From the NCBI RefSeq assembly GCF_029213205.1, contig NZ_JARGNH010000006.1, positions 1 through 64,000 of the forward strand: 64,000 nt of DNA, in the 5' to 3' direction. Both the position numbers and the translations under genes were made by a program. This document shows, in pieces, positions 1 to 9,142 of this stretch; position 1 is the stretch's first letter; each line of letters opens with the position of its first letter. The notes beneath the pieces are model-generated. The model was not told where the DNA came from, ran no database searches, and saw only the letters and a program-made list of their open reading frames with translations. Source of the DNA: Pseudooceanicola sp. Its GTDB lineage: Bacteria; Pseudomonadota; Alphaproteobacteria; Rhodobacterales; Rhodobacteraceae.

Positions 1-43
1 CCCGCGCCAAGGGCGCGGGCCAGGTCGCCGCTGACGCGGCGAT

Positions 44-76
44 GCCTCCGGCGGGAATATTTTTGGCAAGATGAAG
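44..76. repeat. Intergenic repeat-like element
   Basis: A GC-rich half (GCCTCCGGCGGG) is followed by an AT-rich run (AATATTTTTGG) and a purine-rich tail (AAGATGAAG). From memory, elements of this shape are scattered in intergenic regions of Rhodobacterales genomes. Only one copy lies in this window, so repetition is not shown here. It sits just downstream of the UPF0173 gene on its transcribed side. Confidence 0.45.
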
Positions 77-80
77 CGGG

Positions 81-104
81 GCGGGCGCGCTGACTGGCGC
101 CCGC
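81..104 (-). terminator. GC-rich hairpin downstream of the UPF0173 gene
   Basis: GCGGGCGC (81-88) pairs perfectly with GCGCCCGC (97-104) across an 8-base loop. It lies about 27 bases past the stop codon of the minus-strand hydrolase. No T-run follows on the minus strand, so a role in termination is tentative. Confidence 0.3.
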
Positions 105-130
105 GGGTCGTTGGTTCGGGATGTTCGGAC

Positions 131-811
131 TCAGATCTCGATGACTTCCATCACCTTGGGGGCGCGGACATCGACGCCGGGCAGGGCAGCTTTCAGCGCG
201 TCGGCACTTTGTTCGAGGACCGGAAAGGTCTGGTAATGCATCGGGATCACCATCTTGAAATCAAAGAAGGTTTTCGCGGCATAGGCGGCGCGTTTCATGT
301 CCATCGTGTAATACCCACCGGCGGCCAGGATGCCGATATCGGGGCTGTGCAGGGCATTGAACACACCCATGTCGGCCATCACATCGGTGTCGCCGGAGAA
401 ATAGATCGTGTGGCCCTCACCCGCGATCATGAACCCGCTTTCCGACCCGGCATAGGTGCCATCGGGGGTGGATGAGGAATGGGTCGCGTTCACCATTGTC
501 ACCGACACATCGTCCAACCGGACGGTGCCGCCCTTGTTGAAGCCGTTGGCATCGACCCCGGTCTTGGCTTGCAGCCAGCCCATCAGCTCAACCATGCCAT
601 AAACCGGAATCCCCAGCTCCTTGGCGAGTCCGCCGACATCGCCGACATGATCGCCATGGCCATGGGTGACAAAGATATGGGTGGCCCCGGCAATCGCCTC
701 GTCGCGGCGGTCCTTGGGAAAGGTCGGGCCAGAGGGGAAAGGGTCGATCAGCAGGATCTTGTCTGCGATTTCGATGCGGAATGATCCGTGGCCGAGCCAG
801 ATGATTTTCAT
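131..811 (-). CDS. UPF0173 metal-dependent hydrolase
   Basis: This is a 226-residue metallo-beta-lactamase-fold protein, the usual length for UPF0173. The family opens with a short strand and a Gly-His turn (seen as WLGHGSFRI), followed by the metal-binding motif THGHGDHVGD near residue 50-60. A later FSGDTDV gives the bridging aspartate and IPMHYQTFP gives the last metal-ligand histidine. The start is the ATG at 811, which has a strong AGGAGG about six bases upstream; the open frame extends much further upstream but lacks homology-like sequence there. The protein is cytoplasmic. The physiological substrate of this family is unknown. It diverges from the EVE-domain gene. Confidence 0.9.
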   Translation of the reverse strand: MKIIWLGHGSFRIEIADKILLIDPFPSGPTFPKDRRDEAIAGATHIFVTHGHGDHVGDVGGLAKELGIPVYGMVELMGWLQAKTGVDANGFNKGGTVRLDDVSVTMVNATHSSSTPDGTYAGSESGFMIAGEGHTIYFSGDTDVMADMGVFNALHSPDIGILAAGGYYTMDMKRAAYAAKTFFDFKMVIPMHYQTFPVLEQSADALKAALPGVDVRAPKVMEVIEI

Positions 812-964
812 GGGGCGCCTCCTGTGAGTTGTGCATTGGCCGCGAAGGTAATGCGCGGAGGCGGGCGCGGCAATGCATCTGGCCGTGATCGCGTCAGCCG
901 GTGGTGGCGCTGCGGCAAACCCGCTAGCTTTGGGTGAATGATAGATGGCATCGGAGGTTCGGCC

Positions 965-1405
965 ATGGCCCGCTACTGGATTGGCGTCGCGGTCCGTGCT
1001 CATGTGAAACGCGGCGAGGCCGGCGGGTTTTGCCAGCTTGGTCATGGCAAGGCGGCGCCGGTGGCGCGATTGGCACCGGGCGACGGGCTGGTCTATTATG
1101 CGCCGCGCGAAACCCTGGATGGCAAGGACCCGGTGCAGGCCTTTGTCGCCATTGGCCGGGTGAAATCGGGCGACGTCTATCGCGCCGATCAGGGGGGTGG
1201 ATTTCACCCGCACCGCCGCGATGTCACCTATCTGCAGGCGCGCGAGGCGCCGATCCGGCCCTTGCTCGATCATCTGAGCTTTATCGGCGATCCCAGCCAT
1301 TGGGGCATGCCGTTCCGGCGCGGGTCCTTCGAGATCCCGCAGGCGGATTTCCTGGTGATCGCCAAGGCGATGGGCGTGGCTGACAGCTTTGCTGAGGAGA
1401 GATGA
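965..1405 (+). CDS. EVE domain-containing protein (UPF0310 type)
   Basis: The protein has 146 residues and opens with ARYWIGVAVRAHV, typical of UPF0310/EVE proteins, which have a PUA-like fold. It keeps the conserved pattern of a short aromatic core (GLVYYAPRE), a mid-protein GRV strand and a C-terminal FEIPQADFLVIAKAMG. EVE domains bind modified bases in DNA or RNA. Whether this one reads modified nucleic acid is inference from the family. I chose the ATG at 965 because it gives the canonical N-terminus and has a GGAGG upstream; an alternative ATG at 938 adds nine residues. The stop codon directly abuts the next gene's ATG, so the two are probably co-transcribed. Confidence 0.85.
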   Translation: MARYWIGVAVRAHVKRGEAGGFCQLGHGKAAPVARLAPGDGLVYYAPRETLDGKDPVQAFVAIGRVKSGDVYRADQGGGFHPHRRDVTYLQAREAPIRPLLDHLSFIGDPSHWGMPFRRGSFEIPQADFLVIAKAMGVADSFAEER

Positions 1406-2047
1406 ATGGACTGGACGCGGGCTGTGGACGGCTATTGTGAGAGGTTGGGGCCGGCCTATTGGGCAGAGCCGCTGAACGCCGTTACCAACCTCGCCTTTCT
1501 GGCTGCGGCGCTGCTGATGTGGCACCGTTGCGCCGGGTTGGTCAGCGGCCGGGTGCTGGCGGCGATCCTGTTCGCCATCGGCATCGGCTCTTGGTTGTTT
1601 CACACCCATGCGCAACCCTGGGCGGGCGTGGCGGATGTGGCGCCCATCGGCATCTTCATCATCGCCTATATCTTTGTCGTCAATCGCGACTTCCTGCGCC
1701 TGCCAGGCTGGCAGGCCGGGCTAGGTACGGTTTTTTCAGCGACGCTGATCCCGCTGTTGGCCTATCAATTCGGCAAATATGAACTGACCGCCGCCTCGGC
1801 GGGCTATGTGCCGGTGCCGATCCTCCTCTTCGGCTATGGCTGGGCGCTGCGGCAGCGCTTGCCGGTGGTGGCGCGGGGGCTGTGGATCGGGGCGGGGCTG
1901 CTGGTGGTCTCGATCACCCTGCGCAGCCTCGACCAACCGCTCTGTGGGGTCTGGCCGCTGGGCACCCATTTCCTGTGGCACCTGCTGAACGCCGCGCTGC
2001 TGGGCTGGCTGATCGAGGTTTGGCGGCGCCACGCGGTTGCGGCCTGA
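1406..2047 (+). CDS. Ceramidase-like integral membrane protein (CREST superfamily)
   Basis: The 213-residue protein has about seven hydrophobic segments. Motifs match the alkaline ceramidase/CREST hydrolase family: an N-terminal YWAEPLNAVTN (Glu/Asn), GSWLFHTHA (Ser and His), ADVAPIG (Asp) and a last-helix THFLWHLLNA carrying two histidines. In this family Ser, Asp and three His build a zinc amide-hydrolase site within the membrane. An amide lipid such as a sphingolipid or N-acyl lipid is the likely substrate class, by inference. It follows the EVE gene with no gap. Bacterial members are often annotated only as hypothetical membrane proteins. Confidence 0.8.
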   Translation: MDWTRAVDGYCERLGPAYWAEPLNAVTNLAFLAAALLMWHRCAGLVSGRVLAAILFAIGIGSWLFHTHAQPWAGVADVAPIGIFIIAYIFVVNRDFLRLPGWQAGLGTVFSATLIPLLAYQFGKYELTAASAGYVPVPILLFGYGWALRQRLPVVARGLWIGAGLLVVSITLRSLDQPLCGVWPLGTHFLWHLLNAALLGWLIEVWRRHAVAA

Positions 2048-2077
2048 GCGTGCCAAACCCGGTCGCGCAGCGGTGAT

Positions 2078-2106
2078 GCCGCGCCGCCTTGCGGCCCCGG
2101 CGCGGC
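2078..2106 (+). terminator. GC-rich hairpin between the ceramidase-like gene and gatC
   Basis: GCCGCGCC (2078-2085) pairs with GGCGCGGC (2099-2106) around a 13-base loop. It lies 30 bases after the ceramidase stop and 45 bases before gatC. There is no T-tract. It could be a weak terminator or simply GC-rich sequence. Confidence 0.25.
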
Positions 2107-2150
2107 GGGGCTAAACCTCCGGCAACCCGAAACCGCCGCCGAGAGGCCCC

Positions 2151-2438
2151 ATGTCCATCGACACAACAACCGCCGCCCGGGTGGCGAAACTCGCCCGGAT
2201 CAAGGTCGAAGACGCGGCACTGCCCGCGCTGGCCGATGAGTTCAACACCATTCTGGGCTTTATCGAGCAATTGAACGAGGTCGATATCGAGGGCGTCGAA
2301 CCGATGACCTCGGTCGAGCCGATGCGCCTGAAGCGGCGTGAGGATGTGGTGACTGAAGGCCATCAACAGGCCAAGATCCTGGCCAATGCGCCGGATGCCC
2401 GCGAGGGGTTTTTCGCGGTGCCGAAAGTGGTGGAATAA
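2151..2438 (+). CDS. gatC: Asp-tRNA(Asn)/Glu-tRNA(Gln) amidotransferase subunit C
   Basis: The product is a 95-residue GatC with the family's N-terminal VAKLARIKV and central LGFIEQLNEVDIEGVEP segments, ending with REGFFAVPKVVE. GatC is the small clamp that stabilises GatA in the GatCAB complex. That complex converts misacylated Glu-tRNA(Gln) (and Asp-tRNA(Asn)) to the correct amide in the cytoplasm. It lies three bases upstream of gatA and is clearly co-transcribed with it. Length and order are canonical; gatB is not adjacent in this window. Confidence 0.96.
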   Translation: MSIDTTTAARVAKLARIKVEDAALPALADEFNTILGFIEQLNEVDIEGVEPMTSVEPMRLKRREDVVTEGHQQAKILANAPDAREGFFAVPKVVE

Positions 2439-2441
2439 CTC

Positions 2442-3926
2442 ATGAGCGATCTGAACAGACTCACCATCGCCGGAGCCCGCGACGCGCTGCGCAAGGGCGA
2501 GACCACCTCGGTCGCTCTGACCGAGGCCTGCCTGTCCGCCATCGAGGGCGCCAAGGCGCTGAACGCCTTTGTCCATGACACCCCGGAGCTGGCGCTGGAA
2601 CAGGCCCGCGCAGCGGATGCGAAACGCGGCGCCGATGCACCCGCGCTGAGCGGCATCCCGCTGGGGATCAAGGACCTGTTCTGCACCAAAGGGGTGCCGT
2701 CACAGGCCGGTTCGGCGATCCTGAACGGGTTCAAGCCGGAATATGAATCCACCGTCACCCAGAACCTGTTTGATCAGGGCGCGGTGATGCTGGGCAAGCT
2801 GAACATGGACGAATTCGCCATGGGCAGCTCGAACGAGACCAGCATCTATGGCAATGCGGTAAACCCCTGGCGACGCGGCGATGACAACACCGCGCTGACG
2901 CCGGGCGGGTCCTCGGGCGGGTCGGCCTCGGCCGTGGCCGCGGATCTCTGCCTGGGCGCGACCGGCACCGACACCGGCGGCTCGATTCGTCAGCCAGCGG
3001 CCTTTACCGGCATCACCGGGATCAAGCCGACCTATGGCCGCTGTTCGCGCTGGGGCATCATCGCCTTTGCCTCCAGCCTCGATCAGGCCGGGCCAATGAC
3101 CAAGGATGTGCGCGATGCGGCAATCATGCTGCAGGCGATGTGTTCGCATGATCCCAAGGATTCGACTTCGACCACCACGCCGGTGCCGGATTTCGAGGCG
3201 GCGCTGACCGGCGATATTCGTGGCAAGACCATCGGCATTCCTAAGGAATACACCCTCGACGGCATGTCGGACGAGATCGACGCGCTCTGGACCCGGGGCA
3301 AGGAAATGCTGCGCGACGCGGGGGCCAAGATCGTCGATATCAGCCTGCCGCATACCAAATACGCGCTGCCTGCCTATTATGTGATCGCCCCCGCCGAAGC
3401 GTCGAGCAACCTCGCTCGCTATGACGGGGTGCGCTATGGTCACCGGGCCAAGCTGGCACATGGCGATGGCATCACCGAAATGTATGAAAAGACCCGCGCC
3501 GAAGGCTTTGGCGCCGAGGTTCAACGCCGGGTGATGATCGGCACCTATGTGCTGTCGGCGGGGTTCTATGACGCTTATTACAACCGCGCCCGCCGGGTCC
3601 GCACCCTGATCAAAAAGGATTTTGAGGATGTGTTCGCCCAGGGCGTCGATGCGATCCTGACCCCGGCAACGCCCTCGGCCGCCTTTGGCCTGGGCGAGAT
3701 GGCCGCGGCGGATCCGGTGCAGATGTATCTCAACGACGTGTTCACGGTTACGGTGAATCTGGCCGGATTGCCGGGTGTTGCGGTGCCCGCCGGGCTGGAT
3801 CGTCAGGGTCTGCCGCTGGGGCTGCAGCTGATCGGACGCCCCTGGGAGGAAGATGCGTTGCTCAATACCGCCTATGCGCTGGAAACCGCCGCAGGTTTTG
3901 TGGCGAAACCGGCGAAATGGTGGTAA
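2442..3926 (+). CDS. gatA: Asp-tRNA(Asn)/Glu-tRNA(Gln) amidotransferase subunit A
   Basis: The 494-residue protein is an amidase-signature enzyme. The catalytic Lys lies in [14 protein letters not shown] (about residue 77). The Gly/Ser-rich signature [15 protein letters not shown] and the [14 protein letters not shown] segment supply the cis-Ser and nucleophilic Ser of the Ser-cis-Ser-Lys triad. GatA hydrolyses glutamine and delivers ammonia to GatB for tRNA transamidation. It is full length and follows gatC after three bases. Confidence 0.97.
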   Translation: MSDLNRLTIAGARDALRKGETTSVALTEACLSAIEGAKALNAFVHDTPELALEQARAADAKRGADAPALSGIPLGIKDLFCTKGVPSQAGSAILNGFKPEYESTVTQNLFDQGAVMLGKLNMDEFAMGSSNETSIYGNAVNPWRRGDDNTALTPGGSSGGSASAVAADLCLGATGTDTGGSIRQPAAFTGITGIKPTYGRCSRWGIIAFASSLDQAGPMTKDVRDAAIMLQAMCSHDPKDSTSTTTPVPDFEAALTGDIRGKTIGIPKEYTLDGMSDEIDALWTRGKEMLRDAGAKIVDISLPHTKYALPAYYVIAPAEASSNLARYDGVRYGHRAKLAHGDGITEMYEKTRAEGFGAEVQRRVMIGTYVLSAGFYDAYYNRARRVRTLIKKDFEDVFAQGVDAILTPATPSAAFGLGEMAAADPVQMYLNDVFTVTVNLAGLPGVAVPAGLDRQGLPLGLQLIGRPWEEDALLNTAYALETAAGFVAKPAKWW

Positions 3927-3970
3927 AGCAAATAAAAGTCAGGCCGATGAGCAGAAAACAGGTGCCTTTC

Positions 3971-4732
3971 ATGCGTAGTATCCCGATGGCTGTGGTGCTT
4001 GGCGCTGCATTGCTGGTGACCGCCTGCACCCCGACAGTGCCCGACAGCGGGGCTGGTGTCGGCTTTGCCGATTACGAGGCCTATGCCGAACAGCGCGAGC
4101 GAGAGTTGCAGGGCCAGAGTCAGGCGGCATTGCCGCCGCCGCAGGCGATCGGGTCAGAGACGTTGCAACGTCTGGAAACCGGGCAAACCACCGGACAAAC
4201 GACTGGCCAAACCACTGGCACGGGCAGCGGCAGCGATATCGCCGCGGACACCCAGGCGGCGCTGGCCGCGAGCCGGGTCAATTCCGGGCAGCAACCGGTG
4301 CAGGCCGATCCGAACAACCCGGCGCCCGAGGCGGTGAATTCATTCGGCATTTCGCGCGAACAGGATTTTTCGGCGGTTGACGAGCAACGCTCGATCGACG
4401 CGGACAAGGCGCGGCTGGCCCAGGTGCGGTCGCAATATCAGCAGGTCGAACCTTCGGCGCTGCCGTCGCGCACCGAGTCCGGGCCGAATATCGTGTCCTA
4501 TGCGCTCAGCACCACGCATCAGCCGGGGGAGAGCCAGTATAACCGCAGCGGCTTCAACCTCCAGGCGCGCTATCAGCGCAATTGCGCCAAGTATCCCTCG
4601 CCGGATCTGGCGCAGACCGAATTTCTGAAAAACGGTGGTCCGCAATCCGACCGGATGGGGCTGGACCCGGATGGTGACGGTTTCGCCTGTTCCTGGGATC
4701 CGCGCCCGTTCCGCACCGCTCGTGGCGGCTGA
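3971..4732 (+). CDS. Lipoprotein with C-terminal excalibur-like calcium-binding motif
   Basis: The predicted protein has 253 residues with a lipoprotein signal (hydrophobic AVVLGAALL then lipobox LVTAC), so it is likely anchored in the envelope. The middle is Gln/Ala/Ser-rich and disordered-looking, with a short GQTT tandem repeat. The C-terminus carries DPDGDGFAC, the DxDxDGxxC signature of excalibur domains, which resemble EF-hand calcium loops. The start at 3971 is preferred because it gives a compact signal peptide; an ATG at 3947 adds eight residues. The C-terminus overlaps the amidase start by 11 bases, suggesting translational coupling and a shared cell-wall role. Confidence 0.75.
   Translation: MRSIPMAVVLGAALLVTACTPTVPDSGAGVGFADYEAYAEQRERELQGQSQAALPPPQAIGSETLQRLETGQTTGQTTGQTTGTGSGSDIAADTQAALAASRVNSGQQPVQADPNNPAPEAVNSFGISREQDFSAVDEQRSIDADKARLAQVRSQYQQVEPSALPSRTESGPNIVSYALSTTHQPGESQYNRSGFNLQARYQRNCAKYPSPDLAQTEFLKNGGPQSDRMGLDPDGDGFACSWDPRPFRTARGG
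4179..4217 (+). repeat. Short in-frame tandem repeat encoding GQTT units
   Basis: Three imperfect 12-base units encode consecutive Gly-Gln-Thr-Thr inside the lipoprotein. The unit bases differ at codon third positions. This is a low-complexity linker and a possible site of length variation between strains. Confidence 0.6.
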
Positions 4733-5438
4733 CAGCGAGCCTGATGCGCCGGGCGCGATCTGGTGTCCGTCCCCGAACCACGGACCACGCCGCCATGGTG
4801 GCGCGCCGTCGCTGATCGTCCTGCATTACACTGCGATGGCACGGGCCGAAGACGCGCTGGCGCGGCTCTGCGACCCTGATCCGCCTGACGGGCTGGGGCC
4901 AGTGTCGGCGCATTACCTGATCGGCGCCGAGGGGCGGATCTGGCAGATGGTGCGCGAAGCGGACCGTGCCTGGCACGCCGGGGCGGGCAATTGGGCCGGC
5001 TGCACAGATGTGAATTCGCACTCCATCGGGATCGAGCTGTCCAACACCGGCGCCAGCCCGTTTGCGGCGGCGCAGATGCAGGCGCTGGAGCGACTGCTGC
5101 CCGGTATCATGGCGCGCTGGGCGATCCCGCCCGCCGGGGTGATCGGCCATTCCGACATGGCGCCGGGGCGCAAATCCGACCCCGGCGCGCGCTTTGACTG
5201 GCGCCGCCTGGCCCTGCAGGGCTTGGCGCTCTGGCCCGAAACGACAGCCGAAACGACAGCCGATGTGGGCGATTTTGCCGCCGATCTGGCGCGGATCGGT
5301 TATCGCGTGCCCGAGTCGGCAGACCCCGAGGCGCTGCTATTGCAGAGCTTTCGCCAGCGCTTTCGCCCCTTTGCCCGGGGGCCGCTGTCTGATGCGGATC
5401 GCAGCGCCGCGCGCGCGCTGGCGCTGGCCTGCGGCTAA
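4722..5438 (+). CDS. N-acetylmuramoyl-L-alanine amidase (amidase_2 / AmiD type)
   Basis: The protein has 238 residues from a GTG start at 4722. Zinc-ligand motifs of the amidase_2 (T7-lysozyme-like) fold are present: LIVLHYTAM for the first His, the HYLIGAEGRIWQMV strand, AWHAG, and GHSDMAPGRKSDPG with the second His and catalytic region. A C-terminal peptidoglycan-binding-like helical stretch follows (GYRVPESADPEALLLQSF). It cleaves the bond between muramic acid and the peptide, in peptidoglycan recycling or remodelling. No signal peptide is evident, which suggests a cytoplasmic recycling role or an unrecognised start. The start overlaps the lipoprotein's stop. Confidence 0.88.
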   Translation: MAADSEPDAPGAIWCPSPNHGPRRHGGAPSLIVLHYTAMARAEDALARLCDPDPPDGLGPVSAHYLIGAEGRIWQMVREADRAWHAGAGNWAGCTDVNSHSIGIELSNTGASPFAAAQMQALERLLPGIMARWAIPPAGVIGHSDMAPGRKSDPGARFDWRRLALQGLALWPETTAETTADVGDFAADLARIGYRVPESADPEALLLQSFRQRFRPFARGPLSDADRSAARALALACG

Positions 5439-5531
5439 GGGTCCGATCCCGCCGGGCGGCGATTTGCGCAAGATCATTGTCATGGTGGCGTGAACCGGTC
5501 CAATCTCGCCCCAGCAAAAGGAGTGGATGTC

Positions 5532-5858
5532 ATGTTGGACATTTCGGAACGCAAGATCGCGCAAGTGGTGTTGATGGCACATGAAATGCACCGCGCCGAG
5601 GGCGAATTGCGCGCCTTTATCGACGCGCTGAACGAAGATGAGGCGGCCAGCCTGGTCGCGCTCTACTGGATCGGTCGGGGCGCCTACGAGCCTGAGGAAC
5701 TGGAAGAGGCCAAGGCGACGGCATTGAGAGAGGCCACGGCGCCGACCTCGGATTACCTGCTGGGCTCGCCGCATATGGCCGATCATCTGGAGGCCGGGAT
5801 CGAGGCGCTGGGATTGGAAATCGTCGATGACGAAGATGATTTGATGCGCGGCGTCTGA
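5532..5858 (+). CDS. DUF3775 domain-containing protein
   Basis: A 108-residue acidic protein opens with LDISERKIAQVVLMAHEM and contains ALYWIGRGAYEPEELEEA, the pattern of the DUF3775 family found in alphaproteobacteria. No signal peptide or membrane segment is seen, so it is presumably cytoplasmic. The function is unknown. The ATG at 5532 is preferred over an in-frame ATG-like start at 5490 because AGGAG lies just upstream and the domain begins at once. It ends 19 bases before the SulP gene. Confidence 0.75.
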   Translation: MLDISERKIAQVVLMAHEMHRAEGELRAFIDALNEDEAASLVALYWIGRGAYEPEELEEAKATALREATAPTSDYLLGSPHMADHLEAGIEALGLEIVDDEDDLMRGV

Positions 5859-5877
5859 GGCAGTGTAAGGCGGGGCA

Positions 5878-7140
5878 ATGAAACCAAAAATTATTACAAC
5901 CCTGCGCGGCTATAGCGCGGGCGATTTTCGTGCCGACACCCTGGCCGGGATCAGCGTCGCGATGGTGGCGCTGCCGCTCAGCCTGGCGATTGCCATTGCC
6001 TCGGGGGCCGATCCCGGCGCCGGGGTGGTGACGGCAATTGTCGCGGGCTTTGTGATCTCGGCACTGGGTGGCAGCCGGGTGCAGATCGGTGGACCGACCG
6101 GGGCGTTTATCGTTGTCGTCTACGGGGTGATTGCCGAGCATGGATATGACGGGCTGGTTCTGGCGACGCTGATGGCCGGGGCAATCCTGATGCTGGCCGG
6201 GCTGTCACGGGCCGGGGCGCTGATCCGCTGGGTGCCCGAGCCGGTGATCCATGGCTTTACCTATGGCATCGCGATCATCATTGGGGCCAGCCAGATCAAG
6301 GATGCGCTGGGGCTCACGACCGAGTCACTGCCCGCCGACTTTCTACCCAAGATGGAAGTGATGTGGGCGGCGCGGGCCAGCCTGACACCCGCCGCTGTCG
6401 GGGTGACGCTGGCCACCATGATTCTGATCACCCTGTTCCGGCGCGCCGCGCCGAAATGGCCGGGGCTGATCGTGGCGGTGGCACTGACCTCGGGCGCGGC
6501 GGCACTGCTGGCGCTGCCGGTGGACACGATTGCTGGCCGCTTTGGCGCGTTGCCGGATCACCTGCCAATGCCGCATCTGCCCGAGATCACCATGGCGCGG
6601 CTGGGGGAATTGCTGCCCTCGGCGCTGATCATCGCCTTTCTCGCCGGGATTGAATCGCTGCTCTCGGCGATGGTGTCGGACCGGATGATCGGTGGCAATC
6701 ACCGCCCCAATGCCGAAATCATCGCCCAGGGGGCGGCCAACCTTGCCAGCGCGATGTTCGGCGGCCTGCCCGCCACCGGCGCCATCGCGCGCACCGCCAC
6801 CAATGTGCGGGCCGGGGGCAAGACCCCGGTGGCCGGGATCGTGCACGCGCTGACCATCCTGCTGGTGATGATGCTGGCGGCGCCGCTGGCCGGGCTTCTG
6901 GCGATGCCGGCACTGGCCGGGGTGCTGCTGCTGACCGCCTGGAACATGGCCGAGCCGCAATCCTGGCGGGCGCATGGCAAGCTGCCGCGCGCCGATCTGG
7001 CGCTGCTGCTGATGACCCTGGTGCTGACGGTGCTGGCCGACCTGACCGTGGCGATCGGGCTCGGGGTGGCCGTCGGGCTGGCGCTGCGTCTGCGTCAGCG
7101 CGGCGGCAAGCCACCGACCTGGCACACGCCCGACCGTTAG
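5878..7140 (+). CDS. SulP family inorganic anion transporter lacking a STAS domain
   Basis: The 420-residue protein is nearly all membrane-embedded. It opens with the SulP signature region (DTLAGISVAMVALPLSLAIA), followed by GGSRVQIGGPTGAF and, later, GLPATGAIARTATNVRAGG, both characteristic of SulP/SLC26 carriers. Such carriers move sulfate, bicarbonate or dicarboxylates. Typical members have 500-700 residues with a cytoplasmic STAS domain after the membrane part. This one stops right after the last membrane segment, so STAS is missing; short STAS-less SulP proteins are known. The substrate cannot be assigned. Confidence 0.87.
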   Translation: MKPKIITTLRGYSAGDFRADTLAGISVAMVALPLSLAIAIASGADPGAGVVTAIVAGFVISALGGSRVQIGGPTGAFIVVVYGVIAEHGYDGLVLATLMAGAILMLAGLSRAGALIRWVPEPVIHGFTYGIAIIIGASQIKDALGLTTESLPADFLPKMEVMWAARASLTPAAVGVTLATMILITLFRRAAPKWPGLIVAVALTSGAAALLALPVDTIAGRFGALPDHLPMPHLPEITMARLGELLPSALIIAFLAGIESLLSAMVSDRMIGGNHRPNAEIIAQGAANLASAMFGGLPATGAIARTATNVRAGGKTPVAGIVHALTILLVMMLAAPLAGLLAMPALAGVLLLTAWNMAEPQSWRAHGKLPRADLALLLMTLVLTVLADLTVAIGLGVAVGLALRLRQRGGKPPTWHTPDR

Positions 7141-7162
7141 GCCGGGCAGGCGGGTCTTGCGG

Positions 7163-9142
7163 CTAAAGCGTGATGCGGAACCGGGCAAAGCCGTCCGGCC
7201 CGTCGCCCGCCGCTTCGATCGTCACGCTCTTCAGGTCGCCGAGGTAATCGGCGGCCTTGGGGCCGGTGTCGAACAGGACGCTGGTGCCCGGCAACGGCTT
7301 GAAGCCCCAATTGCCATCTGCCGAAGGCTGGATCGTGCCCTTTTCGACGATATAGCGCACGATGATATCGCGGTTGGTGTCGGGGCCTTCAAAGATGATC
7401 GTATCGCCCTTGGCGCCGGGGAAATCACCGCCGCCAGAGGCGCGATAATTGTTGGTGGCAACGACGAACTCGATGTCGTCGGTCACCGGCTGGCCCTGAT
7501 AGGTCAGGTTGACGATGCGGCTTGAATCGGGATTGAGCGGCTCACCCTTGGGCCCGAAACGCGACGGCTGACTCAGGTCGATCTGATAGCTGACCCCGTC
7601 GATTACATCGAAGTTGTAGCTCGGGAACGACGGGTCCAGCAGCGGCGCATCCACCGCCCCCACCGCGACCTGGTTAAACGCCCCGGCCGAGCGCTCCAGC
7701 CAGCCCTTGAGTTGCGCGCCAGTGATCCGCACCGCGCGGATGGTGTTGGGATAGAGATAGAGGTCGGCGACATTCTTGATCGCCACATCCCCGGCGGGCA
7801 CATCGGTGTAATACTCCGGCCCGCCACGACCCCCGGCCTTGAACGGCGCAGCGGCCGAGAGGATTGGCAGCCCCTCATGCGCGGTGCCTTTCATCATCTC
7901 GGTGACATACCAGGATTGCGCAATCGAGACGATCTGCACGCTGGGATCGTCGGCCACCAGGGCGAAATAGGAATGCAGCGGTGCGGCGGTCTTGCCAACC
8001 CCGCGGCGGACATAGGCCAGCGTCGCCTCATGTTCGGCGCGTATAGAGTCAAGCACATCGGACTCGCTGTCGACCAGCGCACTGACCGACCGGTCCGGGT
8101 TGCGCTGCGAGATGGGCCGGGTCGAGACCTCTTGCATCACCACCCGCCAGCTGCCGCCTTGGTTTTCCAGCATCAGGTCGATCAACCCGAGGTGCGAGCC
8201 CCAGAAACCGCCCATCGTCGCCGGTTTGCCATGCAGCGTGCCCTTGGCCACGTCGACCCCGGCAAAGCCGTCATAGGTCGGTGACGGGAACACCAGGTGG
8301 CTGTGCCCGGTCAGCAGCGCGTCGATGCCATCAACCTCGGCCAGCGGCACCGAGGCGTTTTCCATGCCCTCGCTGTGTTGTGCCGCGCCGATGCCGGAAT
8401 GGCTGAGCGCGATGATGATATCGGCGCCCTCTTCCTTCATCTGCGGCACCCAGGCGCGGGCGGTTTCGACGATGTCACGGGTGCTGATATTGCCTTCAAG
8501 ATGCCTACGGTCCCAGTTCATGATCTGCGGCGGCACAAAGCCGATCAACCCGACCTTGATCATATGAGTGTCGCCCGATCCGTCGGTCAGGTGGTGATCG
8601 AGGATCACATAGGGTTTCAGCAGGGTGGTGTCGGCGCGTGGCGTGGCGCCGCGCTCCTTGACGACATTGGCCGAGACCACCGGGAAATCCGCCCCGGCGA
8701 CGGATTTCATCAGGAAATCCAGACCATAGTTGAATTCGTGATTGCCCAGGGTCGAGGCGTCAAAGCCCAGGCTGTTCATTGCCTTGATCACCGGGTGCAG
8801 ATCGCCCTCCTTCATGCCGCGCTCATAGGCGATGTAATCGCCCATCGGATTGCCCTGCAGGAAATCGCCATTGTCGAGCAGCAGCGCATTTGTCGCCTCG
8901 GCCCGGGTATCGGCGATATGGGCGGCGGTGCGGGCGAGGCCCACCGTGTCATCGGGTTTGTCGGAGTAATAATTGTATGGAAACACATGCACATGCAGAT
9001 CGGTGGTTTCCATAATTCGCAGATGCGCCTGTCGGGCTGCCGCTTGGGCGGAGAAGGGGTGCAATGTGATCAATCCGGCACCGGCAATCGTGCCGGAAAG
9101 GAATGTCCGGCGAGACAAATGGTTTTGCGAATCGCGTTTCAT
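7163..9142 (-). CDS. cpdB: Periplasmic 2',3'-cyclic-nucleotide 2'-phosphodiesterase / 3'-nucleotidase
   Basis: The 659-residue enzyme carries a twin-arginine signal (SRRTFLSG, then a hydrophobic stretch to AQA). The metallophosphatase domain shows [41 protein letters not shown] and TGHSHLVFP, the dinuclear-metal motifs of the 5'-nucleotidase/CpdB group. The C-terminal half has the substrate-binding fold with [13 protein letters not shown]. CpdB hydrolyses 2',3'-cyclic nucleotides and 3'-nucleotides in the periplasm for phosphate and nucleoside salvage. Length matches the family (about 650). It diverges from nudC across about 220 bases. Confidence 0.92.
   Translation of the reverse strand: MKRDSQNHLSRRTFLSGTIAGAGLITLHPFSAQAAARQAHLRIMETTDLHVHVFPYNYYSDKPDDTVGLARTAAHIADTRAEATNALLLDNGDFLQGNPMGDYIAYERGMKEGDLHPVIKAMNSLGFDASTLGNHEFNYGLDFLMKSVAGADFPVVSANVVKERGATPRADTTLLKPYVILDHHLTDGSGDTHMIKVGLIGFVPPQIMNWDRRHLEGNISTRDIVETARAWVPQMKEEGADIIIALSHSGIGAAQHSEGMENASVPLAEVDGIDALLTGHSHLVFPSPTYDGFAGVDVAKGTLHGKPATMGGFWGSHLGLIDLMLENQGGSWRVVMQEVSTRPISQRNPDRSVSALVDSESDVLDSIRAEHEATLAYVRRGVGKTAAPLHSYFALVADDPSVQIVSIAQSWYVTEMMKGTAHEGLPILSAAAPFKAGGRGGPEYYTDVPAGDVAIKNVADLYLYPNTIRAVRITGAQLKGWLERSAGAFNQVAVGAVDAPLLDPSFPSYNFDVIDGVSYQIDLSQPSRFGPKGEPLNPDSSRIVNLTYQGQPVTDDIEFVVATNNYRASGGGDFPGAKGDTIIFEGPDTNRDIIVRYIVEKGTIQPSADGNWGFKPLPGTSVLFDTGPKAADYLGDLKSVTIEAAGDGPDGFARFRITL

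Noticed and set aside
1-19. Perfect hairpin at the left edge
   Set aside because: Stem CCCGCGCC/GGCGCGGG is real, but the gene it would terminate is outside the window, so no role can be assigned.
812-1615. N-terminal extension of the UPF0173 frame
   Set aside because: The first 268 codons overlap the EVE and ceramidase-like genes, and the ATG at 811 has a strong ribosome site.
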